A stretch of 64,000 nt of DNA, from the NCBI RefSeq assembly GCF_001905125.1, contig NZ_LWLE01000009.1:1-64000 (forward strand), in the 5' to 3' direction. The notes under the pieces are model-generated. The model did not search any database and was not told the DNA's origin. It was given only the letters and a program-made list of their open reading frames with translations. Numbering within the stretch: the first letter of the stretch is position 1; each line of letters begins with the position of its first letter. Positions 18,481-27,655 of this stretch are shown here, in pieces. The position numbers and the translations under genes are program-made. This DNA comes from Streptomyces sp. TSRI0281 (GTDB taxonomy: Bacteria; Actinomycetota; Actinomycetes; Streptomycetales; Streptomycetaceae).

Positions 18481-18795
18481 CCCGGACTGAGAATGCACGC
18501 GCAGCGGCGCACCCGCCGGCCGTGCGGCCACCGCCCGCCGCGGCCCTGTCACGCGCGGGCACGCCCCGGTTTCCCCTGCGGGGGCGGCGCACGCCATGAG
18601 CCCGTCGTTGGGCATCGGCGCCTACGAGGAAGCCACGCGCAGCTACGGTTCACCAGGCTCTGCAGATGTCCGCGGCCATCGGCGAGAAAGCGATCGGTCG
18701 CCTCCCACTGCCCGGGTAAGCGGGACACATGAGCGTTCACGAACCCAGGTCCCGGCTCCGGACCACACCCCACTCACAGTCGACGGGATCACGCC
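18481..18795. other. Intergenic, no gene recognised
   Basis: 315 bp with no supported coding sequence, inverted repeat or terminator that I can recognise. It presumably contains the promoter for the broken aminotransferase gene downstream. Confidence 0.4.
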
Positions 18796-19919
18796 GTGCA
18801 ACTGCCCCCATTCTTGATCGAGCGCATGTTTGCCGAGCATGAGTTCACATGCCGCGTGAACCTGACCGGATCGGACACCGAAGGTCTGTCGCTGGATGAG
18901 CTGTGGGAGGTCGCCCCCGCGGACACGCGCCGGTGGTACGAGTCCCTGACCCTGGGCTACACCGAATCCCCGGGCCACCCGCTGCTGAGGGAATTGGCCG
19001 CCCAGTCCTCCGGTCTCCCATCTGGGTCGGCGGTTCAGGTCTTCGCCGGCGCCACCGAGGCGGTGTTCGTACTCCTCAACACCATCCTCAGCCCCAAGGA
19101 CCACGTGGTGGTCATCGGCCCCACGTACCAGCTGCTGATCGATGTGCCACGTGCGATCGGGCGGAGGTGTCCGAGATCCGCCTCCGGCGGGAGGACGGTT
19201 GGCGCCTGGACGTGGACGAGGTCAGGCGCGCCCTGCGGCCGAATACCCGGCTGATCGTGGCGAACTTTCCCCACAACCCCACGGGAGCACTGCCGCAAGC
19301 GCCTGTCTTCGAGGAGCTCCTGAGCCTGGTGGACGGCACCGAGACCCTCCTGCTGAGCGACGAGATCTACCGAGGCATCGAACTGGAGCCGCATCGCCGG
19401 CTCCCGTCCGCGGCGGCGATGACCGCCAACGCGATCTCGGTCACGGGCGTGTCCAAGGTCATGGGCATGGCCGGGGTCCGGATCGGCTGGACGGTGACGC
19501 AGAACGAAGCGGTGACGGCGCGCCTGCTGGACTACCGCTACTGGACGACGCTGGCCACGAGCGCACCGAGCGAAGTCCTCGCCATCGCGGGCCTGCAAGC
19601 GGCCTCCGCGCTACTCGACCGGGCCAACAGCCTGGTCCGCGCCAACGCAGGTGCGCTGGCCTCGTTCGTGGAGTCCACGCCTGGGTGGGACTGGGTGCCC
19701 CCGGCCGGCGGGACCTGCGCCTACCCGTGGCTGACGGCGACGGAGGCGCGGACGTTCTCCGAGTGGCTGGTCGACCGCCACGGTGTGCTTTTGGCTCCTG
19801 ACGTGATGTTCGGGCATGCCGGTCAGCACCTGCGGTTCGGCATGGGCAGGGCACTGTTCCCCGAGGGAATGACCACGCTCGTCCAAGCCTGGCCGGAGTG
19901 GCAGCGCGAAACCTCCTGA
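18796..19919 (+). pseudogene. Class I/II aminotransferase with one frameshift
   Basis: A fold-type I PLP enzyme of about 374 residues. Motifs in order: YTESPGHPLLRELAAQ, a cofactor-phosphate GATEAVF, NFPHNPTGALP, LLSDEIYRGIELE, and the PLP lysine in SVTGVSKVMGMAGVRIGW. The frame changes at about 19160: one G missing from a G-run turns IGAEVSEIRLRREDG out of register. A homopolymer slip could be a sequencing error, in which case the gene is intact. Substrate unknown. It stands alone between intergenic stretches. Confidence 0.8.
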
Positions 19920-20189
19920 GGAGGCAGGACCGCGGTCCGTGACCTGCTGACCAACCCTGGCGCGTCCGACCCGACCACCACGCCCCGCAGTGCCTTCCGG
20001 GCTGTGGATTACGGGTGCCGACGCCCAGCCAGCCGGGCGGAACGGGGCCCACCCAGATTACCGATACGCCGCCCGTCCAATGGCGCGATCCCGCGCGTAC
20101 AGCGCGCGGACGCCCCTACAGGCCGACCGACTTGAGCATGTCGATCGACGAAGGGGTCCACCGCCTGAACGGCGGGTAAGGCTCGACTG
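19920..20189. other. Intergenic, no gene recognised
   Basis: No supported gene or regulatory element. The region separates the aminotransferase from a cluster of small gene fragments. Confidence 0.35.
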
Positions 20190-20494
20190 CCCCGAGGACA
20201 GTACTTCGAGCGCGAACGCCCAGTCGGCGACACCGTGCGGCAACAGGTGTCCGACGAGCTGGCTGCCGGCCGGGACATCGTCCTCGACCACGGGCTTTGG
20301 CTCGCGAGGACCGCGACACGTGGAAGAAGAGCGTCGAGTCGTACGAGTCCATCGACGGCCTGTGGGAGAAAGCCAATGCCGACGTGCCCGACTCCGCAGC
20401 GCGTGCTGAGTACGCCGGGCTGGCCAGCCTGCGCGACCTCGCAGCGACGCTGAGGAACAACGCCGGCGACATCCTGACCGAGCGCCAGGGCTGA
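20190..20494 (+). pseudogene. AAA-type kinase-like fragment, frameshifted
   Basis: One frame gives YFERERPVGDTVRQQVSDEL, AAGRDIVLDHGLWLAR, the middle of a small P-loop kinase-like protein (AAA_33 type: 'D.G.W' after a hydrophobic strand). A shift at about 20310 moves to DRDTWKKSVESYESIDGLWE and a helical end at 20494. The Walker A region at the N-terminus is missing. Function cannot be assigned beyond the family resemblance. Confidence 0.4.
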
Positions 20495-20522
20495 CCCGCA
20501 CCACCACGGCTCTGAACACGTC

Positions 20523-20627
20523 GTGAAACTCGGAGTGTTCATCAGTGACACCAAAAGCCGACGCGAACGCCTCACCCCCGAGCAGCGCGACGTCCTCGCG
20601 GATCTCGAAGTCCATCGCACCCCGTGA
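20523..20627 (+). pseudogene. Helicase-associated domain fragment
   Basis: Thirty-four residues, VKLGVFISDTKSRRERLTPE then QRDVLADLEVHRTP, match the last half of one HA repeat (the usual end is ALGVDWA). Third HA remnant of this window. Confidence 0.55.
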
Positions 20628-20822
20628 GCCGGGGTGTTGCGACGATCACTCGAACTCAAGAGTTGGTGGGGCCCTCAATGTCTGAACCCTGAGGGTATGA
20701 GGGCGCGGTGGTAACCGTCCGGCGGAGTCCGGCGCGGCTGTCACGCAGTCTGTATGCCGCCTGTCACTCGGACCGGCAGGGCGCGAAGGCACGCGTCGGA
20801 GTGAACGGGCGGGCCGACCGTC

Positions 20823-21350
20823 TCACGCGGCTGCTGCGGCACTGGTGTCGACCCCGAGCGTCGAGAGGTCGACGGCGCCCTGGGCGACGATGGCGACGGG
20901 GCCGGTGAGGTACATGGTGTCGTCGGGGAGCACGGCGACGCGGAGCCGGCCGCCGGGGGCGTCGATGAGGTAGCTGTCGGCGGCGGCCGTCGGGCCCGCG
21001 TTCTGTACGGCGGCGCAGGCGCCGGTCCCCCAGGCGCGGGTCTCCCCGGCGCCGCGTTCGTGGACGCGCAGGGCGATGCGGCCCGGGGCCGTGGGGGCGG
21101 CGAAGCCGACGCTGACGCCGTGGGGGAAGGCGTCGGCCGGGGCGAGGGCGGGGGCGGTGGTCAGGTCGCCCGCGTGGTCGAGGTCGTCGAGGAGAACGAC
21201 GGCGTGGGGGTTGCCCATGTTGATGTGGAAGGGCGGGCCAGGTGCGTCCGGCGGCGGTGACGGTGATGTTGTCGGGGCCGGGCAGTTCGGGGCGTCCCAT
21301 TTTGACGGTGACCTCGCCCCGGAAGCTGGTGCTGAGGTGCGGTTGCAGCT
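20823..21350 (-). pseudogene. dapF: C-terminal half of diaminopimelate epimerase (DapF)
   Basis: The minus strand encodes VTVKMGRPELPGPDN, then after a one-base shift near 21215 INMGNPHAVVLLDDLDHAGD, and the second active-site segment ERGAGETRAWGTGACAAVQN with the catalytic Cys. The N-terminal half with the first catalytic Cys is missing (about 175 of about 285 residues remain). DapF makes meso-diaminopimelate for the cell wall and is essential, so a full copy must be elsewhere. Confidence 0.8.
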
Positions 21351-21479
21351 GCCTGCTACTCAACTGCTCACCTGCCTACCGGCTGGCGGCTCAATGAGGC
21401 TTCTGCCCGCCGCCCTGCGGGCAACGGCGGACTTCCACGAGGCCCTGGCGGAAGCTGCGGCCCGAGGCCCCTGCGGGTC

Positions 21480-22292
21480 CTACTGCCAGGCCGCCGTGTC
21501 CGGATCGATGCCGTGGGCGCGAGCAGACTCGTCGATGATCCCCCGGAACCAGGAGGCCAGCCCGGCCCGGATGCCTTCGTAGTGGGCGGAGAAACCCGGG
21601 TCGGACTCGAACATCCGTCCCAGGCACACTTGCATCTGCCGCGTGAGTGGGAAGAAGTGGGAGAAGACATCGCGATGACGCTCGACGAGGTTGTTCGCCT
21701 CTGAGCTGCCCGGAATGACGCCCTGGTCCAGAGCGTCGCCCAGATCGCGCTGCAACGTCGACATCGCGTCAGACAGCGACTGCCACTGCTCCCGCGTGCG
21801 GGAGGCGGAGCGCTCGGCGAACTGCGCCCATTGGAGGGAACCTCCCCACACGGCGCCGGCTCGCTCGGATCGGCGCGCGTCCCAGTCCGCCCCGAATGTC
21901 TCCGCCTGCTCTTCGTCGCTCAGGAGGATGCCACGCTCGTGCGCGTGGCTCATTCGTTGCAGGCGCCTGTCGAGCTCTTGCAGATCATGGATCCGCTCGG
22001 CGAGCCGGGAACGCTGGTCCCGCAGGGTGGCGCCGATGTCAGCGGTCGGGTCGTCGAGCACCTCACGCACCGCATCCAGCCCGAGCCCGGCTTCCCGGTA
22101 GGCAACGACCCGGCACAGACGTTGCAGGTCTCCTTCGGTGTAACGGCGGTAACCCGCCGCGGTGCGCACGGAGGGCGACGCCAAGCCGATCTCGTCCCAG
22201 TGATGCAGAGTGCGCACAGTCACCCCCACGAGCCCGGCAGCCGCGCCCACCGTGACACCGTCGTCGATGTCCCGATCAACCATGGACACCAT
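21480..22292 (-). CDS. TipA-like MerR-family regulator
   Basis: 270 residues. The N-terminal MerR winged helix (VGAAAGLVGVTVRTLHHWDE, GLASPSVRTAAGYRRYTEGD, about residues 12-80) is followed by a dimerisation coiled coil and a TipAS-like antibiotic-recognition domain (ASWFRGIIDESARAHGIDPD). TipA proteins activate promoters with a long 19-bp spacer when bound by thiopeptide-like drugs. It is translationally coupled to the VOC gene upstream (overlap at 22276-22292), and the operon promoter carries a perfect 10-bp inverted repeat in a 19-bp spacer. Confidence 0.85.
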   Translation of the reverse strand: MVSMVDRDIDDGVTVGAAAGLVGVTVRTLHHWDEIGLASPSVRTAAGYRRYTEGDLQRLCRVVAYREAGLGLDAVREVLDDPTADIGATLRDQRSRLAERIHDLQELDRRLQRMSHAHERGILLSDEEQAETFGADWDARRSERAGAVWGGSLQWAQFAERSASRTREQWQSLSDAMSTLQRDLGDALDQGVIPGSSEANNLVERHRDVFSHFFPLTRQMQVCLGRMFESDPGFSAHYEGIRAGLASWFRGIIDESARAHGIDPDTAAWQ

Positions 22293-22821
22293 GGTGACCG
22301 TCCTCCGCCGCTCCCGGGGCGACGAGCCCGACCGCTGCGAGATCGCGCACCTCCCGACTGTCGGGATCGTTGGGCTTCGCCGCGGTGAACACGACCCGCG
22401 CCCGCTCGGGCGTGATCACCTCGATGTCGAGCGTGTTCCACGGGGTCTCACGCGGACCGGTCACGCTGCCCGCCACGAGTTCCCGGCATGCCTGGGCAAC
22501 CTCGTCGATCTGGCTCATGACGGCCGAGAAGCTCACGCTCAACGTCGGCACCTCGCTCACCTGCGTGTCTGCCGCCGCGGGGACAAGCAGCACGTCCTGG
22601 AACGCCCAACGACGCAGATGGACCACCTGCCCGGGAATCCTGAACAGCTCAATGAAGCCGAGCCCGCGCACCCAGAAATCCGTCGACACCGCCAGATCGG
22701 ATGTCGGAATCGTCACGAACATCGGCATCGCATAGATGCCACGAAAAACCTCCGGTGCAACCGCCCCGGGCCCTCGCTCGGTAAGCGGGCTCATCTCGAA
22801 CGCGTTGAAAGAATCACTCAT
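22276..22821 (-). CDS. VOC-family (glyoxalase/bleomycin-resistance-like) protein
   Basis: About 181 residues from ATG 22821 (an alternative ATG lies at 22830). The VOC fold is seen in MPMFVTIPTSDLAVSTDFWV, RGLGFIELFRIPGQ and ETPWNTLDIEVITPE. Such proteins bind or modify metabolites or sequester antibiotics. It is the first gene of an operon with the TipA-like regulator, so it is the likely effector of a drug-sensing switch. The promoter position implies a leaderless mRNA starting at or beside ATG 22821. Confidence 0.8.
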   Translation of the reverse strand: MSDSFNAFEMSPLTERGPGAVAPEVFRGIYAMPMFVTIPTSDLAVSTDFWVRGLGFIELFRIPGQVVHLRRWAFQDVLLVPAAADTQVSEVPTLSVSFSAVMSQIDEVAQACRELVAGSVTGPRETPWNTLDIEVITPERARVVFTAAKPNDPDSREVRDLAAVGLVAPGAAEDGHHGVHG

Positions 22822-22828
22822 GCACCAC

Positions 22829-22859
22829 ATCGTCGACCCTCACGCACCGTGAGGGTCAA
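22829..22859 (-). promoter_or_regulatory. MerR-type promoter/operator of the VOC-merR operon
   Basis: On the minus strand, -35 TTGACC (22854-22859) and -10 GACGAT (22829-22834) are separated by exactly 19 bp. Within the spacer is a perfect inverted repeat GACCCTCACG/CGTGAGGGTC (22835-22844, 22848-22857) with a 3-bp centre. That is the signature of MerR-family activated promoters. Confidence 0.8.
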
Positions 22860-22922
22860 GCCCGGCAGCGAGTCAGCCCGTGCCCGCGTCGATTCCCTGC
22901 CCCACCTCACCCGCAACACAGC

Positions 22923-23177
22923 GGCGGCAAACGGACCACCGTCTACACCACCGCCAGCCATGTCCGCTCCCTGCGCAACCGCACCGTCCACCACGACCCC
23001 CTCATCGGCGGTGTTCCCCTCCCGGACCAGAACGACCGCCGCGGCCGGACCCGCCGGCTCACTCTCTCCGATGCCCACACCGAGATCCTGCGCCTGGCGG
23101 AGTACATCGACAAGGACGTCGCCACCTGGCTCGGACAGACCAGCCGCGTTCCCGAGCTGCTGCGCACCCGACCGTAG
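22923..23177 (+). pseudogene. C-terminal fragment of an Abi/HEPN-like protein
   Basis: An open frame without a start runs from about 22923 to TAG 23177. It contains SLRNRTVHHDPLIGGVPLPD, which has the Arg-X4-His pattern of HEPN-type RNases of abortive-infection proteins, then LSDAHTEILRLAEYIDKDVA, TWLGQTSRVPELLRTRP. Full proteins of this type are about 250 residues, so only the end is left. Assignment rests on motif resemblance only. Confidence 0.4.
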
Positions 23178-23506
23178 CCAATCCGGCCCCCTCCCGCCCC
23201 ACAGCCGGACGCGCCGGAGCGCGGCCGCTCTTCAGCCGCCGCCACTGAACCGGCGGCGGTGAAACGGCAGCGGCTCATTGGGCTTTCGACCTGTTGATCG
23301 GTGCCGCTTGTATCCAAGACGCCTTCATGGATGGCACTGGTTCCGCTCGCATTCCGGTCTGACGGGCGCTGAACTGCCGGGAGATATCAGGCCGTTGCAA
23401 GATCGATCCGGCCAATCCTCTCGGTAGTGAGGGAATCCGCTGTACGGAACGTGACGGCACGGGAGAGTAGTCGCGTAACGGACTGTCTACGTAAAGTGAG
23501 GGTGGC
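23178..23506. other. Intergenic region before a hypothetical gene
   Basis: No gene recognised. The AT-richer stretch around 23280-23500 probably carries the promoter for the gene at 23507, whose GTG is preceded by GAGGG. Confidence 0.4.
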
Positions 23507-24709
23507 GTGATCTTCGGCAAGAAGGATGGGGACTACACGGGTGGCAACGGGGACCGCGAGGACGTTCCTGGCGGCCTGACCATGCTGCACCAGGCGATGC
23601 TGCATACCGGGACCGCGCTGAGCGAGACCCTTGAGCGAGGGCTCGGCGAGGTGAAGACCAACAATGAGGCTGGCCACGTCCGCGTCGCCGAGGGAATCGC
23701 CTCGATGACCAAAGCCGTGCAGAGCGTGAAGGACCTGCTGCCCCTGCCGTACTCGGGCCGGGACAACGACACCGTTGACGAACTGCACCGTCTGGGCCGA
23801 CTCGTAGAAGGCCTGCAGGCCACCCTCCTGGACATGACGCAGACCCTTACGGCCTCTGTTCCGGTCGCCCCTGCGGTCGCGTCCGCAGAGAACGGCCGGC
23901 ACAACACAGCGGCAGTCGGCACCCTGCACGCCCAAACGCCCCTGCGGAACGCGGTCCCGGAACAGCGCACGGACAGCGCCACCGTTGACGCCCTCCCGGA
24001 CTCAGACGAATCTGTTCCGGTGGACGGCTCGTCCGTCGCGCCTGAAGCCGGGGCCGAGAGCGAGACCGGGGCCGGGGCCGGGGCCGGGGCCGGAAGGGAG
24101 GCTCCCCTGACGCGGGCCCAGATGGCCGAAACCGTACGCGAGGTGCTGGCGCAGGAGCTCGCTCCGCTGATCGCCGCCCTGCCCCGTACGGATGCTGACG
24201 AGACGCCCCATGCTGTGGCGGAACTGGGCGAGCAGATTACTGCCCTGCGGGTCGAAGTCGCAGGCCTCGCCCCGCAGGAGCAAGAGCTTGAAGAGCAGGA
24301 ACGGCCTGTAGCCAATCCCGAGCACAGTACGGTCCTGACACAGGCTGCGGGGATCTCCTCCGCCGTTCTGGTGTGCCACCGCGATCTCTGGGAACTCCTG
24401 TCCGGCTGGGCAGGCAGGCACCCGCACTTCCGGATGCCTCCGCACATCGCCGATGAGGGCGAGAACCGGATCGCGGCCGATATCTCGGGCCGGTCCCTCA
24501 TCGCCGTCCTCATCAGCCTGGCCGTCCTCCGCCGCACCGCCGCCGAAGGTGACGGCGACCGGGAACTCGCCGGCACCGTCTACCAGCGCATCAGCGACAG
24601 CCTCGCCTCGCTCTCTCCCGATGACGGCCAGCTCGTCACCATCACCCTGGACGACCGCACGCCCCGCGCCCACCACAGCGGCGACAGCAATACCCCTCCC
24701 CCGTCCTGA
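23507..24709 (+). CDS. Hypothetical protein with coiled-coil and repeat linker
   Basis: 400 residues from GTG 23507. No known family. The N-terminal third is rich in predicted helix (GTALSETLERGLGEVKTNNE, MTKAVQSVKDLLPLP). The centre is an acidic, low-complexity linker including a GAGAGAG run made by tandem GGGGCC. The C-terminal third (SAVLVCHRDLWELLSGWAGR, SLIAVLISLAVLRRTA) looks like a folded domain. No signal peptide. Similar proteins accompany plasmid or integrative elements in Streptomyces by my recollection; function is unknown. Confidence 0.6.
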   Translation: MIFGKKDGDYTGGNGDREDVPGGLTMLHQAMLHTGTALSETLERGLGEVKTNNEAGHVRVAEGIASMTKAVQSVKDLLPLPYSGRDNDTVDELHRLGRLVEGLQATLLDMTQTLTASVPVAPAVASAENGRHNTAAVGTLHAQTPLRNAVPEQRTDSATVDALPDSDESVPVDGSSVAPEAGAESETGAGAGAGAGREAPLTRAQMAETVREVLAQELAPLIAALPRTDADETPHAVAELGEQITALRVEVAGLAPQEQELEEQERPVANPEHSTVLTQAAGISSAVLVCHRDLWELLSGWAGRHPHFRMPPHIADEGENRIAADISGRSLIAVLISLAVLRRTAAEGDGDRELAGTVYQRISDSLASLSPDDGQLVTITLDDRTPRAHHSGDSNTPPPS

Positions 24710-25141
24710 CCCGCACCAGAAGCCTGACAGCGGAGGGCTGCGGGCCCGCCGCCCTCCGTGTTTACTCAACCGCTTTTGGTGCGGGGGCAGGCTGCACGGG
24801 ATGCCTTCCGCGTGTGATCAGCCCTTCGCAGAATGCGGCTTGGCGTCGAGGAAGGCGGTGTCGACGACGATCCGGGGAGGAGGTCACCCCCCTTCCCCTG
24901 ACCGCCGGCCCCCGCCCCGGAGACTTCGACGTCCGCGTCACCGCACAGTCGGCCCCCCGGCTTGTGCACCTGCCACATGACCGTCACCGCCCCCTGAACG
25001 GCCCGACACCCCGGACACCACCCGGAAGTGCCCCGTGCCGCGCTTACCAGGCACTTCCGCACCAAAACACCATCCGGAAGCCCTCCCCTTGTCCGTTAAC
25101 CCCGGAGCCGGACGTTGGTGCTGCCCCGTGGTCTATCTGGG
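24710..25141. other. Intergenic, only a possible scrap of coding
   Basis: A short minus-strand frame near 24830-24880 reads RIVVDTAFLDAKPHSAKG before a stop and may be the end of a lost gene. Nothing else can be assigned in this stretch. Confidence 0.35.
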
Positions 25142-25543
25142 CTACTGGGTGATGTTGACCATCCAGGTGATCCCGAACTGGTCAACGAGCGAGCCGGCCT
25201 CGTCGCCCCATGACTGTTTCTCCAGAGGGAGCGTCACGATGCCGCCGACGGACAGCCTTTCGAAGTAGTCGCGGAGTTTGGCGTCGTCGCCGCCGAGGAC
25301 GACCGCGACGTTGTTGCCTGGGGTGTGGGGCATCCCTTCCCGAACGTCCCATGCCATCAGCGTGTAGCCGTCCGGGGTGCGGAGCGTGGCGTGCATGATC
25401 TTGTCGGGGTGGGGCACGTCCAGCGAGCCGTATTCGGCGTAGGTGCCCATATCCAACTGGCCACCGAGGACGTCCTGATAGAACTCGATCGCCTGCCGTG
25501 CGTTCCCGTTGAAGGCGAGGCACGGGTTGAGTTGCGATCCCAT
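25142..25543 (-). CDS. PhnB-like VOC-family protein
   Basis: 133 residues. The PhnB-type glyoxalase fold is clear: NPCLAFNGNARQAIEFYQDV, LGGQLDMGTYAEYG, KIMHATLRTPDGYTLMAWDV, and the C-terminal SWGDEAGSLVDQFGITWMVN. Family members are homodimeric with unknown or metalloenzyme functions. ATG 25543 lies after GGAG. It is monocistronic and is followed by intergenic sequence. Confidence 0.85.
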   Translation of the reverse strand: MGSQLNPCLAFNGNARQAIEFYQDVLGGQLDMGTYAEYGSLDVPHPDKIMHATLRTPDGYTLMAWDVREGMPHTPGNNVAVVLGGDDAKLRDYFERLSVGGIVTLPLEKQSWGDEAGSLVDQFGITWMVNITQ

Positions 25544-25817
25544 CTGAGCTCCTTGGCGTGAGTGAGCCGAACGGCTTGAACGTAGCAACGGGCACTGACA
25601 TTGATGCTGATACTCAGGTTCCGGTGGCCGTGGCTCGGGCACTGACTGACGCCCTGCTGGGCTGTCCTCAAGTTGTTCTGTCCGGCCGCCGGGACCTGTT
25701 CTCATGGCTCCGGCCGGGCGGAACATGACCTGATAGGAGCTTGGTCAGAAGCCCCCTCAATGTCCTGTCTGCGCCACCCGGCCGGCGCCCACCTTCGGCT
25801 GGGAAGGCAGTATCAGC

Positions 25818-27054
25818 ATGACATCAGAGGTTGTGGAGGACGCCGCGGACCAGGTCGTGTCCGGCGGGGTCGACTCCCATACCGACACCATTCACGTCGC
25901 AGTGATCAGCGACAACGGCGGCCACCTCGCGGACGCCGAGTTCGCCACCACCACCGCCGGATACGCCGCCGCCCTGGCCTTCCTGAACGCCCACGGCCAC
26001 GTGAGGGCGATCGGTGTGGAAGGCACCTCCTCCTACGGGGCCGGCTTCACCCGTGCTGCGGTCTCGCGCGGGCAGCATGTCGTTGAGGTCAACCGTCCCG
26101 ACCGGGCCGAACGCCGTCGCATCGGCAAGTCCGACCCCATCGACGCCTACGCCGCCGCCCGCGCCGCCCTGTCCGGACGGGCCTCCAGCGCCCCCAAGGA
26201 CGACACCGTCGCCGGGATACGCGCCCTGCACAACGCCGCCCGCTCCGCCGTCAAGGCCCGCACCGCCGCCCTGAACCAGGTCGGCAGCATCCTCGTCACC
26301 GCTCCCGAGGCCATCCGCGCCCGATACGGGCAGCTCACGCGCCCGATACGGGCAGCTCAAAGGGAGTGACCGCACCGACGCCCCGGCCCGGCTGCGGCCG
26401 GCCGGGGACGCCGTCCACACCGCGGTCCTCACCGCACTGAAGAGTCTCGCCCGGCGCATCAAGGAACTGACCGCCGAGCACCAGGCCCTGGTCAAGGCCC
26501 TGGACAACGTGGTGAGCGTCCACAACCCCGGCCTGCGAGCCGCCTACGGAGCCGGCCCCGACACCGCCGCCCAGCTCCTGGTCACCGCGGGCGGCAATCC
26601 CGAACGCATGCGGACCGAGGCGTCCTTCGCCGCCCTCTGCGGAGCCGCACCCGTTCCGGCCTCCAGCGGCAGAACCAACCGGCACCGTCTCTCACGCGGA
26701 GGCGACCGGGCAGCCAACGCCGCCCTCTGCCGCATCGCCCTCGTCCGCATGTCCAGCGACCCCCGCACACGCGACTACGTGGCACGACAGACCGCCGCCG
26801 GCCGCACGAAGAAGGAGATCATCCGGCTGCTGAAACGGGCCGTCGCCCGGGAGATCTTCCGCTGCCTGACCACCACGGTCGCCGTCCCCGCCATTGCCGA
26901 CCTGCGGCCGCTGCGGCAGTCCGAGAACATCACCCTCACCGCCGTCGCCCGTCACTTCGGTGTCTGGCCCGCCACCATCTCCACCCTCGAACGCGGAATC
27001 CGCCGAGACGACAACCTCACCCACGCCTACCGCGACTGGCTCCATGCGGCCTGA
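25818..27054 (+). mobile_element. IS110-family transposase, broken by a 22-bp duplication
   Basis: The DEDD catalytic residues of an IS110-type transposase are recognisable: Asp in GGVDSHTDTIHVAV, Glu in AIGVEGTSSYGAG, and the DxxD in KSDPIDAYAAARA. The C-terminal domain (ASFAALCGAAPVPASSGRTN with its conserved Ser, TKKEIIRLLKRAVAREIF) follows. A perfect 22-bp tandem duplication at 26316-26359 adds one base to the frame, giving an early stop at 26369; without it the protein runs uninterrupted to 27054 (about 404 residues). As is usual for IS110, I see no terminal inverted repeats. Confidence 0.9.
26316..26359 (+). repeat. 22-bp tandem duplication in the IS110 transposase
   Basis: Two identical 22-bp units lie at 26316-26337 and 26338-26359; each begins CGCGCCCGATACGG. 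Removal of one unit restores the reading frame (ARYGQLKGSDRTDAPARL). Confidence 0.95.
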
Positions 27055-27072
27055 CCGTTAGACGCGAACACT

Positions 27073-27325
27073 TCACTCATAGACAGTGGCGGCCTGAAGC
27101 GCTCTGGCCAGGAAGGTCCAGTCCCCACCTTCGGGGAGTTCCTTCCCGACGTTTCTGGTACCAGCCCGGCGAGTCATGCATCCATGCCGCAAGAGCCTCA
27201 AGGAAGCGGTCGAGGCTCTGGTTCTCCCATTCGTATCCTCTGCGGAGGTAGTCCTGACGCAGTTCTCGAACGAAGGAGACCAGTTCGTCGCGGCTGCGGA
27301 CTTCGTCGTCGGGAGTCAGTGACAT
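27073..27325 (-). pseudogene. DUF7660-like small protein, one-base frameshift
   Basis: From ATG 27325: RDELVSFVRELRQDYLRRGY, EWENQSLDRFLEALAAWMHD. One extra A near 27160 shifts the frame; after it, GKELPEGGDWTFLARALQA reads on to the stop at 27073. The pattern is that of the small DUF7660-type proteins (about 80 residues, end WxxFAxxLxxAxxYE). Function unknown. It lies directly behind the IS110 element. Confidence 0.6.
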
Positions 27326-27655
27326 GCAGCGAAAGTACCTTGCGCCTCGTGCCTCAGAACGCTTGACGAGCAATAGGAGCATCAACGCCCGAGCCCTGGC
27401 AGCACGACGGTCAGCTGTCACCGACAGTCCAAGATCCCCGGCAGAGCCGCTCAGCTCGTTATGTGATCTCTGCGGCCTTTGAGGCGATTGGGTTCGGTGA
27501 TGGTCTCGGGTCGCCTGGTCGCTTTGCCCACGTCGTGACGGGTGGCGAGATGACGGTTCTTCGACCCGGCTGACCTGCCTGGCCCGGGTGTTGAGGGTTA
27601 CGGTGCACGGGCTGGGCAGTGCAGAGGCTGTCGCACGGCTCCTGCCCGGTGAAGG

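Noticed and set aside
24060..24095. GGGGCC tandem run
   Set aside because: It codes in frame for a short Gly-Ala linker of the hypothetical protein; no sign of a regulatory role.
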